From contig NC_090954.1 in assembly GCF_040807025.1 (NCBI RefSeq), positions 18,046,501-18,110,500 on the forward strand: a DNA stretch of 64,000 nt, read 5' to 3'. Source of the DNA: Struthio camelus (lineage: Eukaryota; Chordata; Aves; Struthioniformes; Struthionidae). The position numbers and the translations under genes were made by a program. Shown in pieces: positions 27,701 through 38,558 of the stretch. How positions within the stretch are numbered: position 1 is the first letter of the stretch; each line of letters starts with the position of its first letter. The notes below the pieces were generated by a model. That model ran no database searches. It saw nothing but the letters and a program-made list of their open reading frames with translations, and was not told the origin of the DNA.

Positions 27701-30700
27701 ACAAGACCAGTGGAAGCTTCAGACAATCTTGTGTACAATGAAGTGTTTTGGGTTTCTATCTCCTACCCAGTGTTACGCCAGAAGACTTTAAGAGTTGATG
27801 TTTGCACTGTAGATAAATCTCACCTTGAAGAATGTCTGGTTAGTATTTATCTCAACTTTAATATCTTTTCTTATGTGTTTGTACAAAATCTTATGGTCTG
27901 AAGAGTGGCAATTTCTTTAAAAGTCGTCTTTATAATGCTTAGCTGTGGGATCTCTCCCATATGGCGGGGCAGGGAAAATTTATCAGAATTATTGTTATTG
28001 TGAAGAACACTCATGAGATCAATGTTTGTTTAGAGAACTACTGGTAACTTTGTCACAAGACTACTAGATTTGCCTTCTCTCATGATTTAATATGAAACCT
28101 TTGCCTATTCTTCTTCCTTTTGGAAACGCGTATTGTAATCTAGGTGAGAATGGACTTCTCACAGGATTTTTGAAGCCACCTATAGAATATAGAAAAGACT
28201 CTCTAAAGGATTTATTTTAAAAGCTGCTATTAAGCTCATTATTAAAAACAGTGATTTCATCAGCTTTGCTTGTTTCCCGAAAGGGATTCATTTTTTCCTT
28301 TTCCTTTCTCTCTCTTTGAAGCAGTGGTTATAACGTACTGTGACAGTTCATTGTTTTTGCTACGTGCACGCGGGAGCTATAGTGAAGCGTTTGCTACTTG
28401 GGTTGGAAGCCCCAGAAAAAAAATGCTAAAATCAAATATTAAGCATTAGTAGTGTGATTTCTGAAGTGTTGCTAAGATGGAGATAAAATGGGAAATTGTC
28501 CTTTTTTGCTAATCTCCTAAGTAATCCTGGATTTTTGCTCTTGTATATTCCTGCTGGCATGGAGTTGGTTCATCTTAATGCTGTACTAAATTTTTTTTTG
28601 TTTTGTTTCAATAGGGTGGCACACAGATTAGCCTTGCTGAAATACGTAGATCTGGAGAGAAATCAACCCGTTGGTACAACCTGCTTAGTTACAAATATCT
28701 CCAGAAGCAAAACAGGAAAAATAAACAAGGGAACATTCACATTGAAGTACCCTGCACTGGAAAAACAGTAAGAACAATCGCTTGAATCGAAGATCTCTTA
28801 TAAACCCTCTCATTAGTACAGTATAGGTGGCTAAAAGACTTACGGCTGGTAAAGGCTGGTGTGTTTGTATTTAGAACTATGAAAACGTCATTGATAAGCA
28901 CAGCAAAATAATTAAAATGCTGATCACAGTTATGCCCTTGTCCTAGGCTAAATATTTACTGAAATCTGCCACTTGTGAAGTTGAGGGAAATGGTATGTGG
29001 TCTGATGGTAATCAGTGTGTCAGCTTTTGCCTTTCTTCTCACTGGACAGTTCACCTTGCTGCGATGACTTTCTTGAACAAGTCAAGAGATAACTTACCTT
29101 TGCATATGCATCGTATGCAGTATGCTCCATGTAGCTTTTCTGCTCGAGTGCAGAACAGCCAGTGTCACTGGGTGGAGTTAGACCAGATATGCTCACTTAG
29201 GTTTGTGCACTATATGTGTGATAGGCTGCCCTGAATACTGTGGACGTAGAGAATACGATTCTTTCTGCCACCAGAGGAAAGCTGGTTGGGGCTACTCTGA
29301 CCAGAAAGACTGGGCCCTTTGCAGTTTGAGTGAGTAGTACCTTTAAAAGAAGCCTCTTGCTCTCTGCAGGACTCTGTATCAGCACTCTTAGAGCGGACAG
29401 CCGTTGAACTGGAAGCTGTGGAGAAGAAACTGGAGGAAAGCAGAAGCACTTTAACTAGTGGAGAGAGCTGGTAGGTAACATCCCACCATCTTAGTGTGAT
29501 GGAATTATCAGAGAGTTTAGGGATTCAGGACTGATGTTTGATGGACTGAGAAAATAGCAGATGATATGGAGCTGTGGGAAGTTAATTCCTGCTTTTCTGG
29601 AGGTTGCTTGAGATATGAGAACAAAGCTGGAAAAACATTAAAAATACAATAGTACTATGCTAATTTTGTGACTTGTACTGTGTTCTGTGGACTTCCATGA
29701 AAGCTTCGCTATATGGTGCAGGACTTTGCCCGAATATTAAATTTGGTTGTCATATACATAATTCAGCTTCAGATGTTATTAGTGAAGTCCAACATGTAAA
29801 ATAAAAACCAAGCTTGACCAATGGGCTTGGAGAAGCCAGCAGTGAGTTCACAGGTGCTGAAAAGAATGTTAAGTATTTTGATTTTGTCTGATTTCGCTTT
29901 TTAAACCAAATGATTAATTGCATCCTGAGAGTCAGTCATGCAGCTGTCTTAAATTCAGACCATATGGCTGAAGCCTGAGCTGCCTCATTTGAAGCAAGAC
30001 TACTATGAAGTTTTCAGTTGCAGGGGTGGCCTTCTGGTGCAGTTAAAACTCCAGTTTGCTCATTCCCTTGTAAAACTGTGTTCTCTGTAATCTCAGCGGC
30101 TAGAGGACCTGTCGGGTGCAACTGGCTACCTTAGTGTGTTTCTGTTCAGCAAGTTCTAGGAAGTAACTACCTGTTGAAACATCAGAGTATTGTACTAAAT
30201 AGGTCAGTTCAATAACATAAGCAGTTTTTATAACAGGCAAGATGAAGAGGTTCCTGAGCAGGATGAAACAAGTGAAAATGAAGCAGAAGAGGAGGAAGAA
30301 TTCTATGCTGGAAAATCACTATGGGAAACAGAAGAAAGTCTGAATTCCCAACTGCACGTGGAGATACCAGTAAAGGTAAAGTCAAGGGCCATTCAAACAG
30401 AAGGATGAGTCGAGATTCCCACTGCTTGCTGCGTGTTCCAAACTACCTCTGTTTAATTGCATCATCCAAAGATTCAGAGATAAAATCTTCTTTTGTCTCT
30501 CACAGCAGTTTCACATGCAGTTTTCACTCTTGTATTAAAGTTTCAAAAGGAATAAACCCTCAGTGAAGAGCTTTGGTGAGGCAGCGATCGAGAACTGCCT
30601 ATGAAAGCTGTGAAGAAGCTAGGTCGCTGCAGTAAGGAAATACTTGTACCTACTTGATTTGTGTTCTTTTCATGGCCACGTCTCAAAGCATACTGCAAAA

Positions 30701-33700
30701 CTGTCTGTCCGCCTGCAGAGGTTCATGGGCCTACGGCTTGACTGTGCAGACTTACTCTGGTAGAAAGCTCGCATGGATTGGTTTAAGCAAACGGTCATTT
30801 TCCTATTTCTCTAGGCATCTGATTTCCTTTTCGAACACAGGGCATTATTAACGTGACTGGCTCATGTCTTTACATCAGACACTTACTTTGAAGGGGAAGG
30901 TGCGCTGCCACCCCCGAGTTTTGTTCTGCTAAACTAAGATTTAGCCTTGCACATCATGTTTTGTGTATCCTGTTGGTTATGTACTTTTTCTTTCTAACAG
31001 GAGATTTTAGGGCTTTCAGAAAGTGAGAAAACCTTGTTCTTTCATTACAACCACTCTTGTTGTGTGATATGAACATCTTTCTCCTTTTAGTTTATCCCCT
31101 GTTAAGGGAGCTCTTCTTTTATGTAAGGTTTTAGTTTAAAGGGAGAAGTTGCTGTTGCTTACCTGACTAGGTTGCTGTTGAACTAAGCAGGGCTACAGCA
31201 GTGTTTTTTGGAAGTAAATGCTTATCTACCTGAAGCAATTGTAAATAATGCTATGTACTGTACCTGACCATTTCGTCACGTGTTTAACAGTATTGTTCAA
31301 TGCCTCCTGTTTGCTCGTGAGAACTGTCTTCATGGAAACGTGACCGTGATTTTGACCCGATATAATTCTGAATCTAGTTGTATTCTAACAGCCAGCTCAT
31401 GTGCTGTAGAAGTGTTCTCTGTGCATGTGCATATGGTGATTTGGATTTTTTTTATCTGCTGCAGATGTAGAGTAAGTAAGGAAATGGTCTTTAGAATTAT
31501 ACCTCTGTTCTTTGTGCAAGATTGCTAGGCCACATCAATGTCCTAGATCACCAGAATCAATTGTGTTGTACAGCAGTCAATGGACATGGAGCCCTTAAGG
31601 AGTGATACAGTTAATGCTAGCAGCTTGTGAGTCCAAAGAATAAAATGTCAGGACACCTTGCATGAAATGGGCGAAAGAGTATCTGTTTGTGTGAATCACA
31701 GGTGGCTGTAAGACCCCCTGGATATGTGTAGTCTCTATGATGGCAAGCTGGCATTTACCCTGCAGTGTGTGTCTTTCAGGTGGATAAGGAGACAAACACA
31801 GATAGCCTTGCACAGTCTTCTACCGTAGTTCGTCCAAAGGACAAAAGAGCAGCAAATCCGCCACAAACTCAGTTTGTCAGAGGTAGCACTATCATCCGCT
31901 CCAAAACGTTTTCTCCAGGACCACAGAGTCAGTATGTCTGTCGGGTAAGGAAAATGCAATCCTGGATTTATAAATGCTGGTTTTGGTTAACGAATGCACC
32001 ATACCAATCTTCATTTAATCTCTGAATTCTTCACTGAGAGCTGACAGTGCTTTTTTCTTCCTCTTCAGTAGATGCTCTGTCCTCACCTCCTAGAATAGTA
32101 TCTTTCCTCAGAGCTAAAAATGTTAAACAAGCTTATAAAATGTTTTTGTGCACATATTGGTGGTGCTCGCAGCATGCTGAGATGCCCAGACTAACCTGGA
32201 AGGGATTGGCTGTGGTAACACAAGCATTTCATCCATGTTAGTACACGGTTCTCCATAGGTGAAGAACCTTCTTTGCTTCTCGGTAGCATTAGGTAAGAGC
32301 AGAGGATTAACATGGCTGTGCTACTTCTGGTACCAAAGCATTGTGCTTTGAGACCTGTCTTACTGTCACACAGGCCCTGTCAAGTTTGTGATTGTTTATA
32401 TCCTGTCTCGTTAACTTTCTGATCACAGTCATTGCAGCAGAATAGTGTAACAGAGACAATTCGTATAACTAAAACTCTGGGATGAGTCTAGGTATGACTC
32501 TGTAACCACACCACTCTATTCTAGACATGTTCATCTGTTGTTCAAAATAGACAACTATACCTACTCTACTTCTATGTATAGTTTGGGTATTCAGCTTAAG
32601 GGAGCATTCATTGTTTTTTCTTGGTAACAGGGCACTTCCAAATGGTTGTCGTTGCGTCTTATGCCCTGTTTCTCCTTTCTCTGGCAGTAATCAAACTGGG
32701 CGATACTTAGTACAGGTTATCTCTGTCTCTGAGTGGTTTCTATGATTTGCTGCCAGTTGAAGACTGCAGAGAGAATGAATGGACAGCAAGCCCTCTGACT
32801 TCCGAGAGCTGTCTCACTTAGTGATGAATATTGGGCTGCTGTAAGACAGTGATGAGTAACCTGCACATGAAATCCTCTCCTGCTGCTTTAGGACTGTTTT
32901 ATGCTAAGTTGAACAGAGTAAGCTGCGTCTACCTGACTTTAGAGGATGTGAACATTAAAGTGTGTGATGGAAATGCAAAGAGAGGTACCTGATAATGCCA
33001 ATAAAAATCCTGCAGAAGCTAGAAAGTCTCCAATGTGCTTTATATGAAGGCCGTGCGCTGGGTAAGGGTGTCACTTTCACCTCTTTGAAACGATTATTCA
33101 CAGTTAATTATTTCCTGGACTGAAGATCAGTGTAAACTATAAATAACTCTTTTAAATTGAGTTGGCAAACAAGAAAGCGCTGCCTTTTCTCACGCATGAA
33201 CTGTCCTAGCTACGTGGGAATTCTTTTAATGCAGCTGAGCAGGATTTGACGTGCAGGTTTTCTCCAGTTTGGAAGCAGGTGCCCCCATAGGACCAAACCA
33301 TATTTCATTTGCAGTACTGATCTGTGCTTAGGTGGCAGTGTCCCAGCACAGGCAGATTCCACACGCCTGTTATTTCCCCCACCCTGACTTTGTCTGAGAG
33401 GGAACATGAGAAGGAAATTGAACGCTACTAGAGCTGAGCCCTTTATAAGGATCTGGAAACAATCACAAAAGAAGGCAGGAGTTGTGTGTAACACAACAAC
33501 TCACGAGTTGTCAAACCTAGAGGGTAGCTTAGAGGTAAGCCTAACTGCTGCACTACTAACTTAAAATACAATTGGTTGGAAAAGAGAAAAAATTAATTTC
33601 TAATCAAGTAGTCCCAAGTTTTACAGATGTTGGCAAAGATTTATATTACCATTTCTTACTACAGCTTATCTTCCTGTTTTGCCCAGCCTGCTTACTTGCC

Positions 33701-36700
33701 CATGAGAGGAGCAGTGAGGTGCAGCCCTGTACCATACCCTTACGTAGTGTCTTTTTTCCCTTCCTAGTATCTTACCGCAAAGGGACTGAGAGCCCAAGGT
33801 TTGTGGCAGCACCTGGCTGTGCCAAATGGATTGCATGTTGTGCACTTGCTGATTGAGGTGGCCTGCATTTACTGTAGTCTTTCACAAAACTAAGTAGTTC
33901 TGAGTCTATCACTGTTCATAGTTACTTAGGCAAACTCATGATCTTACTGATAAGTGTTCTGCTTGTATTTGTTTCATTAAAAAATGTGTTTTTCATTTTC
34001 AGCTGAATCGCAGTGATAGTGATAGTTCGACACTCTCCAGAAAGCCTCCCTTTGTTCGCAATGCAATGGAGAGACGAAGTGTCAGAATGAAACGGGTAAA
34101 ACCATCATTGCTTATTTTTTGTCTAGTATGCAAGCTCACAAAGTGAAAACTGCTTTAAAGAATTTGCAAACAAAACAGTTGCCAAATTCTTTCATTCGTA
34201 ACCTTTGCTTTTTGTGAAAAGTCTCTCTTAAGGCTTTCTTTGTTGTTTCAAAAGATGATAGGAATGTCTAAGTTGCTAGAACTCATTTAGAAAAGTAAAT
34301 TGAGGGAGAGAGAGTTCTTGCTATTCCCAGTCTTGTCAGAGTGGAAATAGTATAAATGTTTTTGCTGTGTTTATTGTTGTAAAATAATAGTTTACATAAC
34401 AAATGTGAGTTGGGGAGGGGGGGTGAGCAGGAGAATCATGCCTCAGATGCTCAGGTGACCGAGTTGTTAATTCCTCAGTTGCATGCAATGAACCCCTGCC
34501 CTCCTTGTGATAGTAATCACTAACGTTACCCCAAGATACTGAGAATCTGGCTCCTTTCCTAAGGAGATGGTTTTCTTGAAGTAGCTTGTGTTGTTTGGGA
34601 CTGCAACTGAAGTCATGAAGAATATGTTGGGGAAGAAACGAACACCCGCTTTCCTGCTGCATTGTGTATTCTTCTGAAGAACAGGGAGTTAGACTTCTGA
34701 GCAAGGCACGCAAGCGAGACTTGCTTGCATCTGCATTGTCTATCTCGAGGTGGCCTGAGAAGCAGGATCCATAGGGATGTTTTGCGCTAGAGAGAAGTCT
34801 TGGAGAAGTGGGTTACGTGATGTATTTGGCCTTGCAGGGCGGAGCGGCGCAGACAGTTACCATTGCTTTCATAAACCCCTTCTTTTCTAGCCTTCGATTA
34901 AGTCCTTCAGTACAGAGCGTCTAATCCGCACTTCACTAGACCTAGAGCTGGACTTGCAAGCTTCGAAAACCTGGCACGATCGGCTAGTACAGGAGATCTC
35001 TGTGCTTAAAGAGCTGAAGGAACAGTTGGAACAAGCTCAGAGTCAAGGTGAAAAAGAGTTGCCGCAATGGGTGAAGGATGATGAGAAATTTCGACTGCTG
35101 CTGAAACTAGTGGAAAAACGAGTAAGTAATACCTGGCCTTGGATTTTATTCAACGTGTCTGAGAAACATGATTTACGAAAGATCACTTTCAGCAGGCAGG
35201 AAATTAAACCTTAGTGCTACAGTCCCTCATCTTCCCGGTCTTACGGCTCCATCAAGCCAGCTGTTGATAATGAAAGTTACGGTCATTGGTGAGTGTCTGG
35301 CTATTGTCAGATGTGCTGAACTGTAGTATTTACAAACTGCAGAGTCTGTTCCTGCCTTCCCATAAACTTGAAGGTTAGGAACACAGCACCTGAAGTCCTT
35401 TGCTCCTTCTAAGAGAAATAACGTCCGCATAGAAGTTGCGCGTGGGTGACACTGGGCTTTAGAAGAGAATCCTTTACTATTCAAAGTTACGTGGTCTCGT
35501 ACAGAAGTCGGATCCCCCTTGTTGTGCAGCATGTAACTGAAAGAGGATTTACATGCACTTTCCAGCAAAGTTGAGAATTGCAGATATAAATGATTTAAAA
35601 AAAAAAAAAAGAGAAGCAAGCAGCAAATGCCTTTCACTTTGATTTTTCACATATAATAGAGGGTGTTGATGTTTGCGGTCTAAGACCACTTGCATTAATT
35701 TGCTAATGCAAGCATGTGTGTACCTGCAGAGTGCCCGTTCTGGAAAGTAGTGTTACTTAGCTCTGTCAAGTTGCTCCATAAGCACGGAGGTACTCAGACA
35801 TGAGCTTCACAAAAAAACCAACAGAATTTGAAGTATAAATAAGTCGGATGAACATTTTTATAACCTTTATTTTTCCAGAATGAGAGAGTTGCAAGAAGGG
35901 CAACATGTATGAAGTGTAACACCGTACAAATGTTTCCAACTGTATTTTTTATCTTTTTGGCTAGCTAGAAGGGGGGATATTCAGTATGACGTGTTTTCAA
36001 AATGTTGTTTGTGAATTTTAATGCATACAAAGTGATGATGTAAGTTAGATGATAGCAGATTTTCTGGCTCATTTTAAGAGCTTAATAGAGAATAAGGTAG
36101 TTTCTACCTTGCTGTTTATGAAGGGTGTACTGCAGAGCAGGGATGGAAAGGAGACAGAAGCTGCAGAAATATCTGAATAGCCCTGGTGAATGATGAGCAA
36201 GGTGGGCTTTCGCTCATGCTTTTTCCAAAATAAGGATTATTCTGTAGCTGATTGTCCCTTAGATGTTAGAGACACAGTTCTGTGCCCGAGTTTCTCTCCC
36301 CTCTTTTAACTTCCAGTGCAGAGTTTTCCTCTTGAACACATGCATTTACAAGCACAGAGGCTTCCTGCCTTTACACAGGCACATATATGAGAAGTTACAA
36401 ATGCCATCTGATTTTAAACTTCCCCCTCCCAATCTGTAGTAGATGCAGTGTGTCATGTCTTACCTTATTCTGTCTGCATGATGTTCTCCCAAGTGTACAA
36501 GGCTCCTTCCCAACTGCTGTGATTTGCCAGGGGCACCTCTGCTGACACTAGGCAGAAACTGAGCGTTATGCTGGCACCAGGTGTAGTAGTGAGTTGGTGC
36601 CAGATGCTCTTTGGGGTGGAGTTGGAACAGGGGTTGCTGTGTCCTTGCTTGAGCCCATGTAAAAAAAAGACTTGCAAGAGAAAAGTGTCCATAGCAGCCA

Positions 36701-37546
36701 TAATTCTTACCAAAGGGTTGGAAGAGCACTTATAAAAAGCTGTCTCTGCATTACACAGTGGTTACCTTAGCTGAAAAGCCTTCATTTTAGCTTCTGTGGC
36801 TTGTGATTCCAGTGAGCTGTTTCCAAACCGCTTAAACCTACAGCTGAATGACCTTGCTGTATTTAGAAGTTTGTTGGTATGAAATGATTCCTTATGGGAA
36901 CGCATACAGCTTTCTTCCATTGTTCATTTAGGCGGAAAAAACAGAACACAAGTGTGAGCTCAAAGCGGATAAAATGATGAGAGCAGCTGCCAAGGATGTG
37001 CACAGGCTACGAGGACAGAGTCGGAAGGAGCCTTTGGAAGTACAGTCATTCAGGTAGGGGCACCTGTAAAGTGGAGGAAAGACTGCGTGCTTCCTATGAT
37101 TTTTCTGTGGATGACTAAGATGCTGATACAGAAAGCTAATATTTGTGGTAGTACTAGTAAACTGTTCTGCTTAAACTAAGATTTTTGTGACTTTACATCA
37201 AAGTATAAGATGTCAGGGTCAGGGAAATGAGCTGCAGGGCTGCAAGTAACCTCAAAGCAATAGAGGAGAACCCAAATCATTCCCTACCTGGCAACAAATT
37301 TACAGATCTTTCCTTTAATACAGGAACAGCCCTTTGTTTTTCCTGTTGTAAGTTTAGCTGTGATGGTGCCTCATGTCTGATATGTAAACAGGTGGTGTAG
37401 GTTGAGAGGATTTAATGTAAATGGTAGACGTTTCTGGCAGGAATTGTGTTGTATTAACTATTGATTGTTTTCTTTTTAGAGAGAAAATGGCATTTTTCAC
37501 GCGGCCGAGGATAAACATTCCAACGCTCTCTGCGGACGATGTGTGA
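572..37546 (+). CDS. WWC1: WWC1 (KIBRA), 5'-partial, 21 exons: Hippo/polarity scaffold protein
   Basis: Exons join in one frame: 572-775, 4616-4692, 5617-5696, 6644-6773, 7379-7525, 8565-8638, 13316-13558, 15058-15147, 17872-18410, 23748-23856, 25799-25876, 26786-26872, 27646-27838, 28615-28767, 29370-29470, 30237-30375, 31780-31944, 34003-34095, 34891-35121, 36932-37053, 37480-37546. All introns are GT-AG. The 1,039 visible codons start in the tail of the second WW domain (TTQIEDPR) and continue through long coiled coils, a Ser-rich linker, a C2 domain, an acidic stretch, a basic/aPKC-binding region and the C-terminal ADDV PDZ ligand. Known family role: WW domains bind PPxY proteins (LATS1/2, dendrin, AMOT), promoting Hippo signalling upstream of YAP; KIBRA also binds aPKC and acts in neurons and podocytes. 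The human protein is about 1,113 residues, so roughly 80 N-terminal residues are off-window. WWC2 and WWC3 are the alternatives, but residue-level agreement and the RARS1 neighbour favour WWC1. Confidence 0.96.
1212..2880 (-). mobile_element. CR1 non-LTR retrotransposon, 5'-truncated, antisense to WWC1
   Basis: On the - strand this reads as the reverse transcriptase and C-terminal half of a CR1 ORF2. Visible motifs are box A (LDFSKALDT), box B (PQGSVLGP) and the FADD catalytic box at 2078-2089. The 3' end is marked by two ATTCTGTG units (in + as CACAGAAT repeats at 1212-1227), the CR1 signature. The endonuclease part is absent, so it was truncated at the 5' end on insertion. The frame is broken near 2640 and again near 1850, so it is not active. 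The left edge is firm; the right edge (about 2,860-2,930) is approximate because similarity fades. Confidence 0.93.
4616..4692 (+). CDS. WWC1: WWC1 visible exon 2
   Basis: Acceptor GTTCTAG, donor GTAAGA. Codon split T|TG joins it to exon 1. Encodes the Ser run followed by [17 protein letters not shown], a conserved KIBRA helix. Nothing recognised in the intron 4693-5616. Confidence 0.94.
5617..5696 (+). CDS. WWC1: WWC1 visible exon 3
   Basis: Acceptor TTACAG, donor GTAAGT; ends in phase 2 (AA|A Lys). Encodes a coiled-coil segment ([16 protein letters not shown]). It lies in no long open frame of its own but is fixed by frame and family match. The intron 5697-6643 shows nothing notable. Confidence 0.93.
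6644..6773 (+). CDS. WWC1: WWC1 visible exon 4
   Basis: Acceptor CCACGTAG, donor GTATTG. Encodes [18 protein letters not shown] and a Lys-rich helix, strongly like mammalian KIBRA. Intron 6774-7378 unremarkable. Confidence 0.94.
7379..7525 (+). CDS. WWC1: WWC1 visible exon 5
   Basis: Acceptor TGTTTTAG, donor GTGAGT; 49 whole codons. Encodes [20 protein letters not shown] and the [14 protein letters not shown] stretch of the inter-coil linker. Nothing recognised in the intron 7526-8564. Confidence 0.95.
8565..8638 (+). CDS. WWC1: WWC1 visible exon 6
   Basis: Acceptor GTCTCAG, donor GTAATT; ends in phase 2. Encodes [19 protein letters not shown], the start of the second coiled coil. The 4.7-kb intron 8639-13315 holds no gene or repeat I can name. 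Confidence 0.94.
13316..13558 (+). CDS. WWC1: WWC1 visible exon 7
   Basis: Acceptor GCTGCAG, donor GTAGGT. Encodes [18 protein letters not shown], then [20 protein letters not shown] and a long charged helix, almost identical to mammalian KIBRA. The intron 13559-15057 contains a 12-bp perfect hairpin at 13820-13850. Confidence 0.96.
13820..13850. repeat. 12-bp perfect inverted repeat in WWC1 intron
   Basis: AGCTATTTCAAG (13820-13831) is followed after a 7-base loop by its exact reverse complement (13839-13850). No longer pairing extends outward, so it is not a plausible pre-miRNA or an obvious MITE. Function unknown. Confidence 0.75.
15058..15147 (+). CDS. WWC1: WWC1 visible exon 8
   Basis: Acceptor CTCTTAG, donor GTGAGT; ends in phase 2. 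Encodes the end of the second coiled coil ([19 protein letters not shown]). The 2.7-kb intron 15148-17871 has only A-rich runs. Confidence 0.94.
17872..18410 (+). CDS. WWC1: WWC1 visible exon 9: Ser-rich regulatory linker
   Basis: Largest exon (539 nt); acceptor TTCTTCAG, donor GTATGG. Encodes the Ser-rich segment, [13 protein letters not shown], and the [20 protein letters not shown] block that in human KIBRA carries the mitotic (Aurora/CDK) phosphorylation sites. The segment after DLYY ([10 protein letters not shown]) differs from the human form. The following intron (18411-23747) is the longest here and contains poly(A) runs at 18527-18545 and 20572-20592, an (AAAAT)n tract near 22112-22140 and a pyrimidine-rich patch near 23160-23260. 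Confidence 0.96.
23160..23262. repeat. Pyrimidine-rich low-complexity tract with 11-bp repeat
   Basis: A C homopolymer (23160-23170) is followed by loosely repeated CTACTCCTATC-like units. AGTCCTTCTAC occurs at 23181 and again at 23247. It is intronic in WWC1 and probably a decayed microsatellite. Confidence 0.6.
23748..23856 (+). CDS. WWC1: WWC1 visible exon 10
   Basis: Acceptor CTGATAG, donor GTAGGC. Encodes [20 protein letters not shown] then VYEASVQR, a highly conserved stretch just before the C2 domain. Intron 23857-25798 includes a G/purine tract near its 3' end. Confidence 0.95.
25672..25722 (+). repeat. G-rich/GGA purine tract in intron before exon 11
   Basis: CCCCCCTCC is followed closely by runs of G and then (GGA)n. 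The arms are partly complementary and the tract is nearly all purine. It sits about 80 bases upstream of the exon 11 acceptor and could fold as a hairpin or G-quadruplex. Confidence 0.7.
25799..25876 (+). CDS. WWC1: WWC1 visible exon 11: start of C2 domain
   Basis: Acceptor TTTTCCAG after a long T tract, donor GTAAGC. Encodes [19 protein letters not shown], entering the first C2 strand. Intron 25877-26785 unremarkable. Confidence 0.94.
26786..26872 (+). CDS. WWC1: WWC1 visible exon 12: C2 domain
   Basis: Acceptor AATTCAG, donor GTAAGT; ends in phase 2 (GT|G). Encodes [18 protein letters not shown], typical C2 beta strands. Intron 26873-27645 unremarkable. Confidence 0.95.
27646..27838 (+). 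CDS. WWC1: WWC1 visible exon 13: C2 domain core
   Basis: Acceptor TGTACAG, donor GTTAGT (weaker than the others). Encodes [20 protein letters not shown], then [10 protein letters not shown] and the [17 protein letters not shown] strands. Intron 27839-28614 unremarkable. Confidence 0.95.
28615..28767 (+). CDS. WWC1: WWC1 visible exon 14: end of C2 domain
   Basis: Acceptor CAATAG, donor GTAAGA; 51 whole codons. Encodes [20 protein letters not shown] and [12 protein letters not shown], then a tail (about 17 residues before the donor) unlike the human one. Intron 28768-29369 unremarkable. Confidence 0.94.
29370..29470 (+). CDS. WWC1: WWC1 visible exon 15
   Basis: Acceptor CTCTGCAG, donor GTAGGT; ends in phase 2 (TG|G Trp). 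Encodes [20 protein letters not shown], matching the human DAVSALLEQTAVELE region. Intron 29471-30236 unremarkable. Confidence 0.94.
30237..30375 (+). CDS. WWC1: WWC1 visible exon 16: acidic segment
   Basis: Acceptor TAACAG, donor GTAAAG. Encodes [18 protein letters not shown], a Glu-rich stretch shorter than the human one, and ends ..PVK joined to VDKETNT. The downstream intron 30376-31779 shows nothing recognised. Confidence 0.93.
31780..31944 (+). CDS. WWC1: WWC1 visible exon 17
   Basis: Acceptor TCTTTCAG, donor GTAAGG; 55 whole codons. Encodes [18 protein letters not shown] and [20 protein letters not shown]; the human counterpart carries an RSK phosphorylation site in this segment. Intron 31945-34002 unremarkable. 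Confidence 0.95.
34003..34095 (+). CDS. WWC1: WWC1 visible exon 18
   Basis: Acceptor TTTTCAG, donor GTAAAA; 31 whole codons. Encodes [20 protein letters not shown] then ERRSVRMKR, a basic Ser-rich stretch. Intron 34096-34890 unremarkable. Confidence 0.95.
34891..35121 (+). CDS. WWC1: WWC1 visible exon 19: basic/aPKC-binding region
   Basis: Acceptor TTTTCTAG, donor GTAAGT; 77 whole codons. Encodes [40 protein letters not shown] and [20 protein letters not shown]. The aPKC-binding part of KIBRA maps to about here. Intron 35122-36931 shows only A-rich runs. Confidence 0.95.
36932..37053 (+). CDS. WWC1: WWC1 visible exon 20
   Basis: Acceptor TCATTTAG, donor GTAGGG; ends in phase 2. Encodes [20 protein letters not shown] and EVQSFR. 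The exon 19/20 junction reads KR|AEKTEHK, slightly shorter than the human sequence I recall. Confidence 0.94.
37480..37546 (+). CDS. WWC1: WWC1 last coding exon with ADDV terminus
   Basis: Acceptor CTTTTTAG. Encodes [21 protein letters not shown] and TGA at 37544-37546. The terminal ADDV is the known KIBRA PDZ-domain ligand and is unchanged. Confidence 0.96.
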
Positions 37547-37895
37547 TCGCCATGAAGTATTTGTTTTTGGGACCATTCCACAAATGCAGTTTGTTTCTTG
37601 AAGTTATTTATGTGGTATTATGAAGGTACCAAGGCATTTGTACATTAGAGCTTTTGTCAGTATGTGGATGTTTTAAAGATTTTTAGCTTAAAGTTATATC
37701 ATCACAGAAACCAGCATTAAAGTGACAAGATTGTATAGTTTGTATATTTAGGAACGTATTTTTGGGAAATAGAATTTTAAATAAGAACAAATACAGCGTA
37801 AGGTGCTGTTATTCTTAAATAATGCTGTTTAGACTTTTTGTACAGCTCCACCTTTTAGAGGTTTTACTGCAATAAAATACATTTGAAGGAACCTC
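37547..37895 (+). other. WWC1: WWC1 3' UTR (proximal form)
   Basis: AT-rich sequence from the stop codon to just past AATAAA at 37871. Composition switches sharply to CpG-rich within about 20 bases of the signal. The true cleavage site cannot be fixed from sequence alone. Confidence 0.75.
37871..37876 (+). terminator. WWC1: WWC1 poly(A) signal AATAAA
   Basis: Canonical AATAAA 325 bases after the stop, the first good signal in the 3' UTR. Confidence 0.8.
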
Positions 37896-38132
37896 ACTCC
37901 TCCGTCCCGTGACGTTGCGCAGCAGCCGCTCGGCGCGGGGACGCGGGGGTCCCGCTTCGGTTCTCCGGGCCGCGAGCCGCCGGGCCCCGAGCTGGGGTGC
38001 GGAGTCCGGGACGCGTGGGGCACCTCTCGTGGTGGCGTGGCGGCCGTGGGTGCGGGTCTGCCGGCGGCCCGCTGGGACCCCTGCGGCGGGAGGAGGGCTG
38101 CGGGAGAGCCAGTCCCTGTGAGGGCTTTGGGC

Positions 38133-38138
38133 AATAAA
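38133..38138 (+). terminator. WWC1: Possible distal WWC1 poly(A) signal
   Basis: AATAAA inside the CpG island, followed 40-65 bases later by GT-rich sequence (GTGGGTGTGTT). It could end a longer WWC1 transcript or act as a fail-safe before the RARS1 promoter. Confidence 0.4.
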
Positions 38139-38558
38139 GTGACCTTTCTGCACAAATCCACCTTCTCCTCGCTTTGTTTTGCCGTGGGTGTGTTATGCCG
38201 TCACAGCGGCGCCCCGTCCTCATCGACTGGCGGCTGAACGGCGTCCGAGTCTCCCGCTGGAAGGATACAGTTAGCCAGGCATAGCCGTACCTTCCCGAAG
38301 GATTTTCGGGGTCTTGTCAGACAGAGATTGGAGCTCGTACGCTCCAGAGTAACGTGGCCGCTCCTGCGTTTGAGGGCTTTTTTTTTTAAACGCGGGTTTT
38401 GCCAACAGCGCCCAAGAAATAACTCGCCTGTGCCCTGTTTGGTTGTGTTTGTAGGGCAACGCTGTCTTGCGCCTACTCGCAGAAGAGCCGAGCGTCCCCG
38501 ACACCCCCCGCCCGCCACCGCCTCCCCTCAGGCGGCCCCGCCCCGCCACCGGCCGCTG

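Noticed and set aside
34336..34713. 125-codon - strand open frame in a WWC1 intron
   Set aside because: No motif, no start context and antisense to intron; probably chance.
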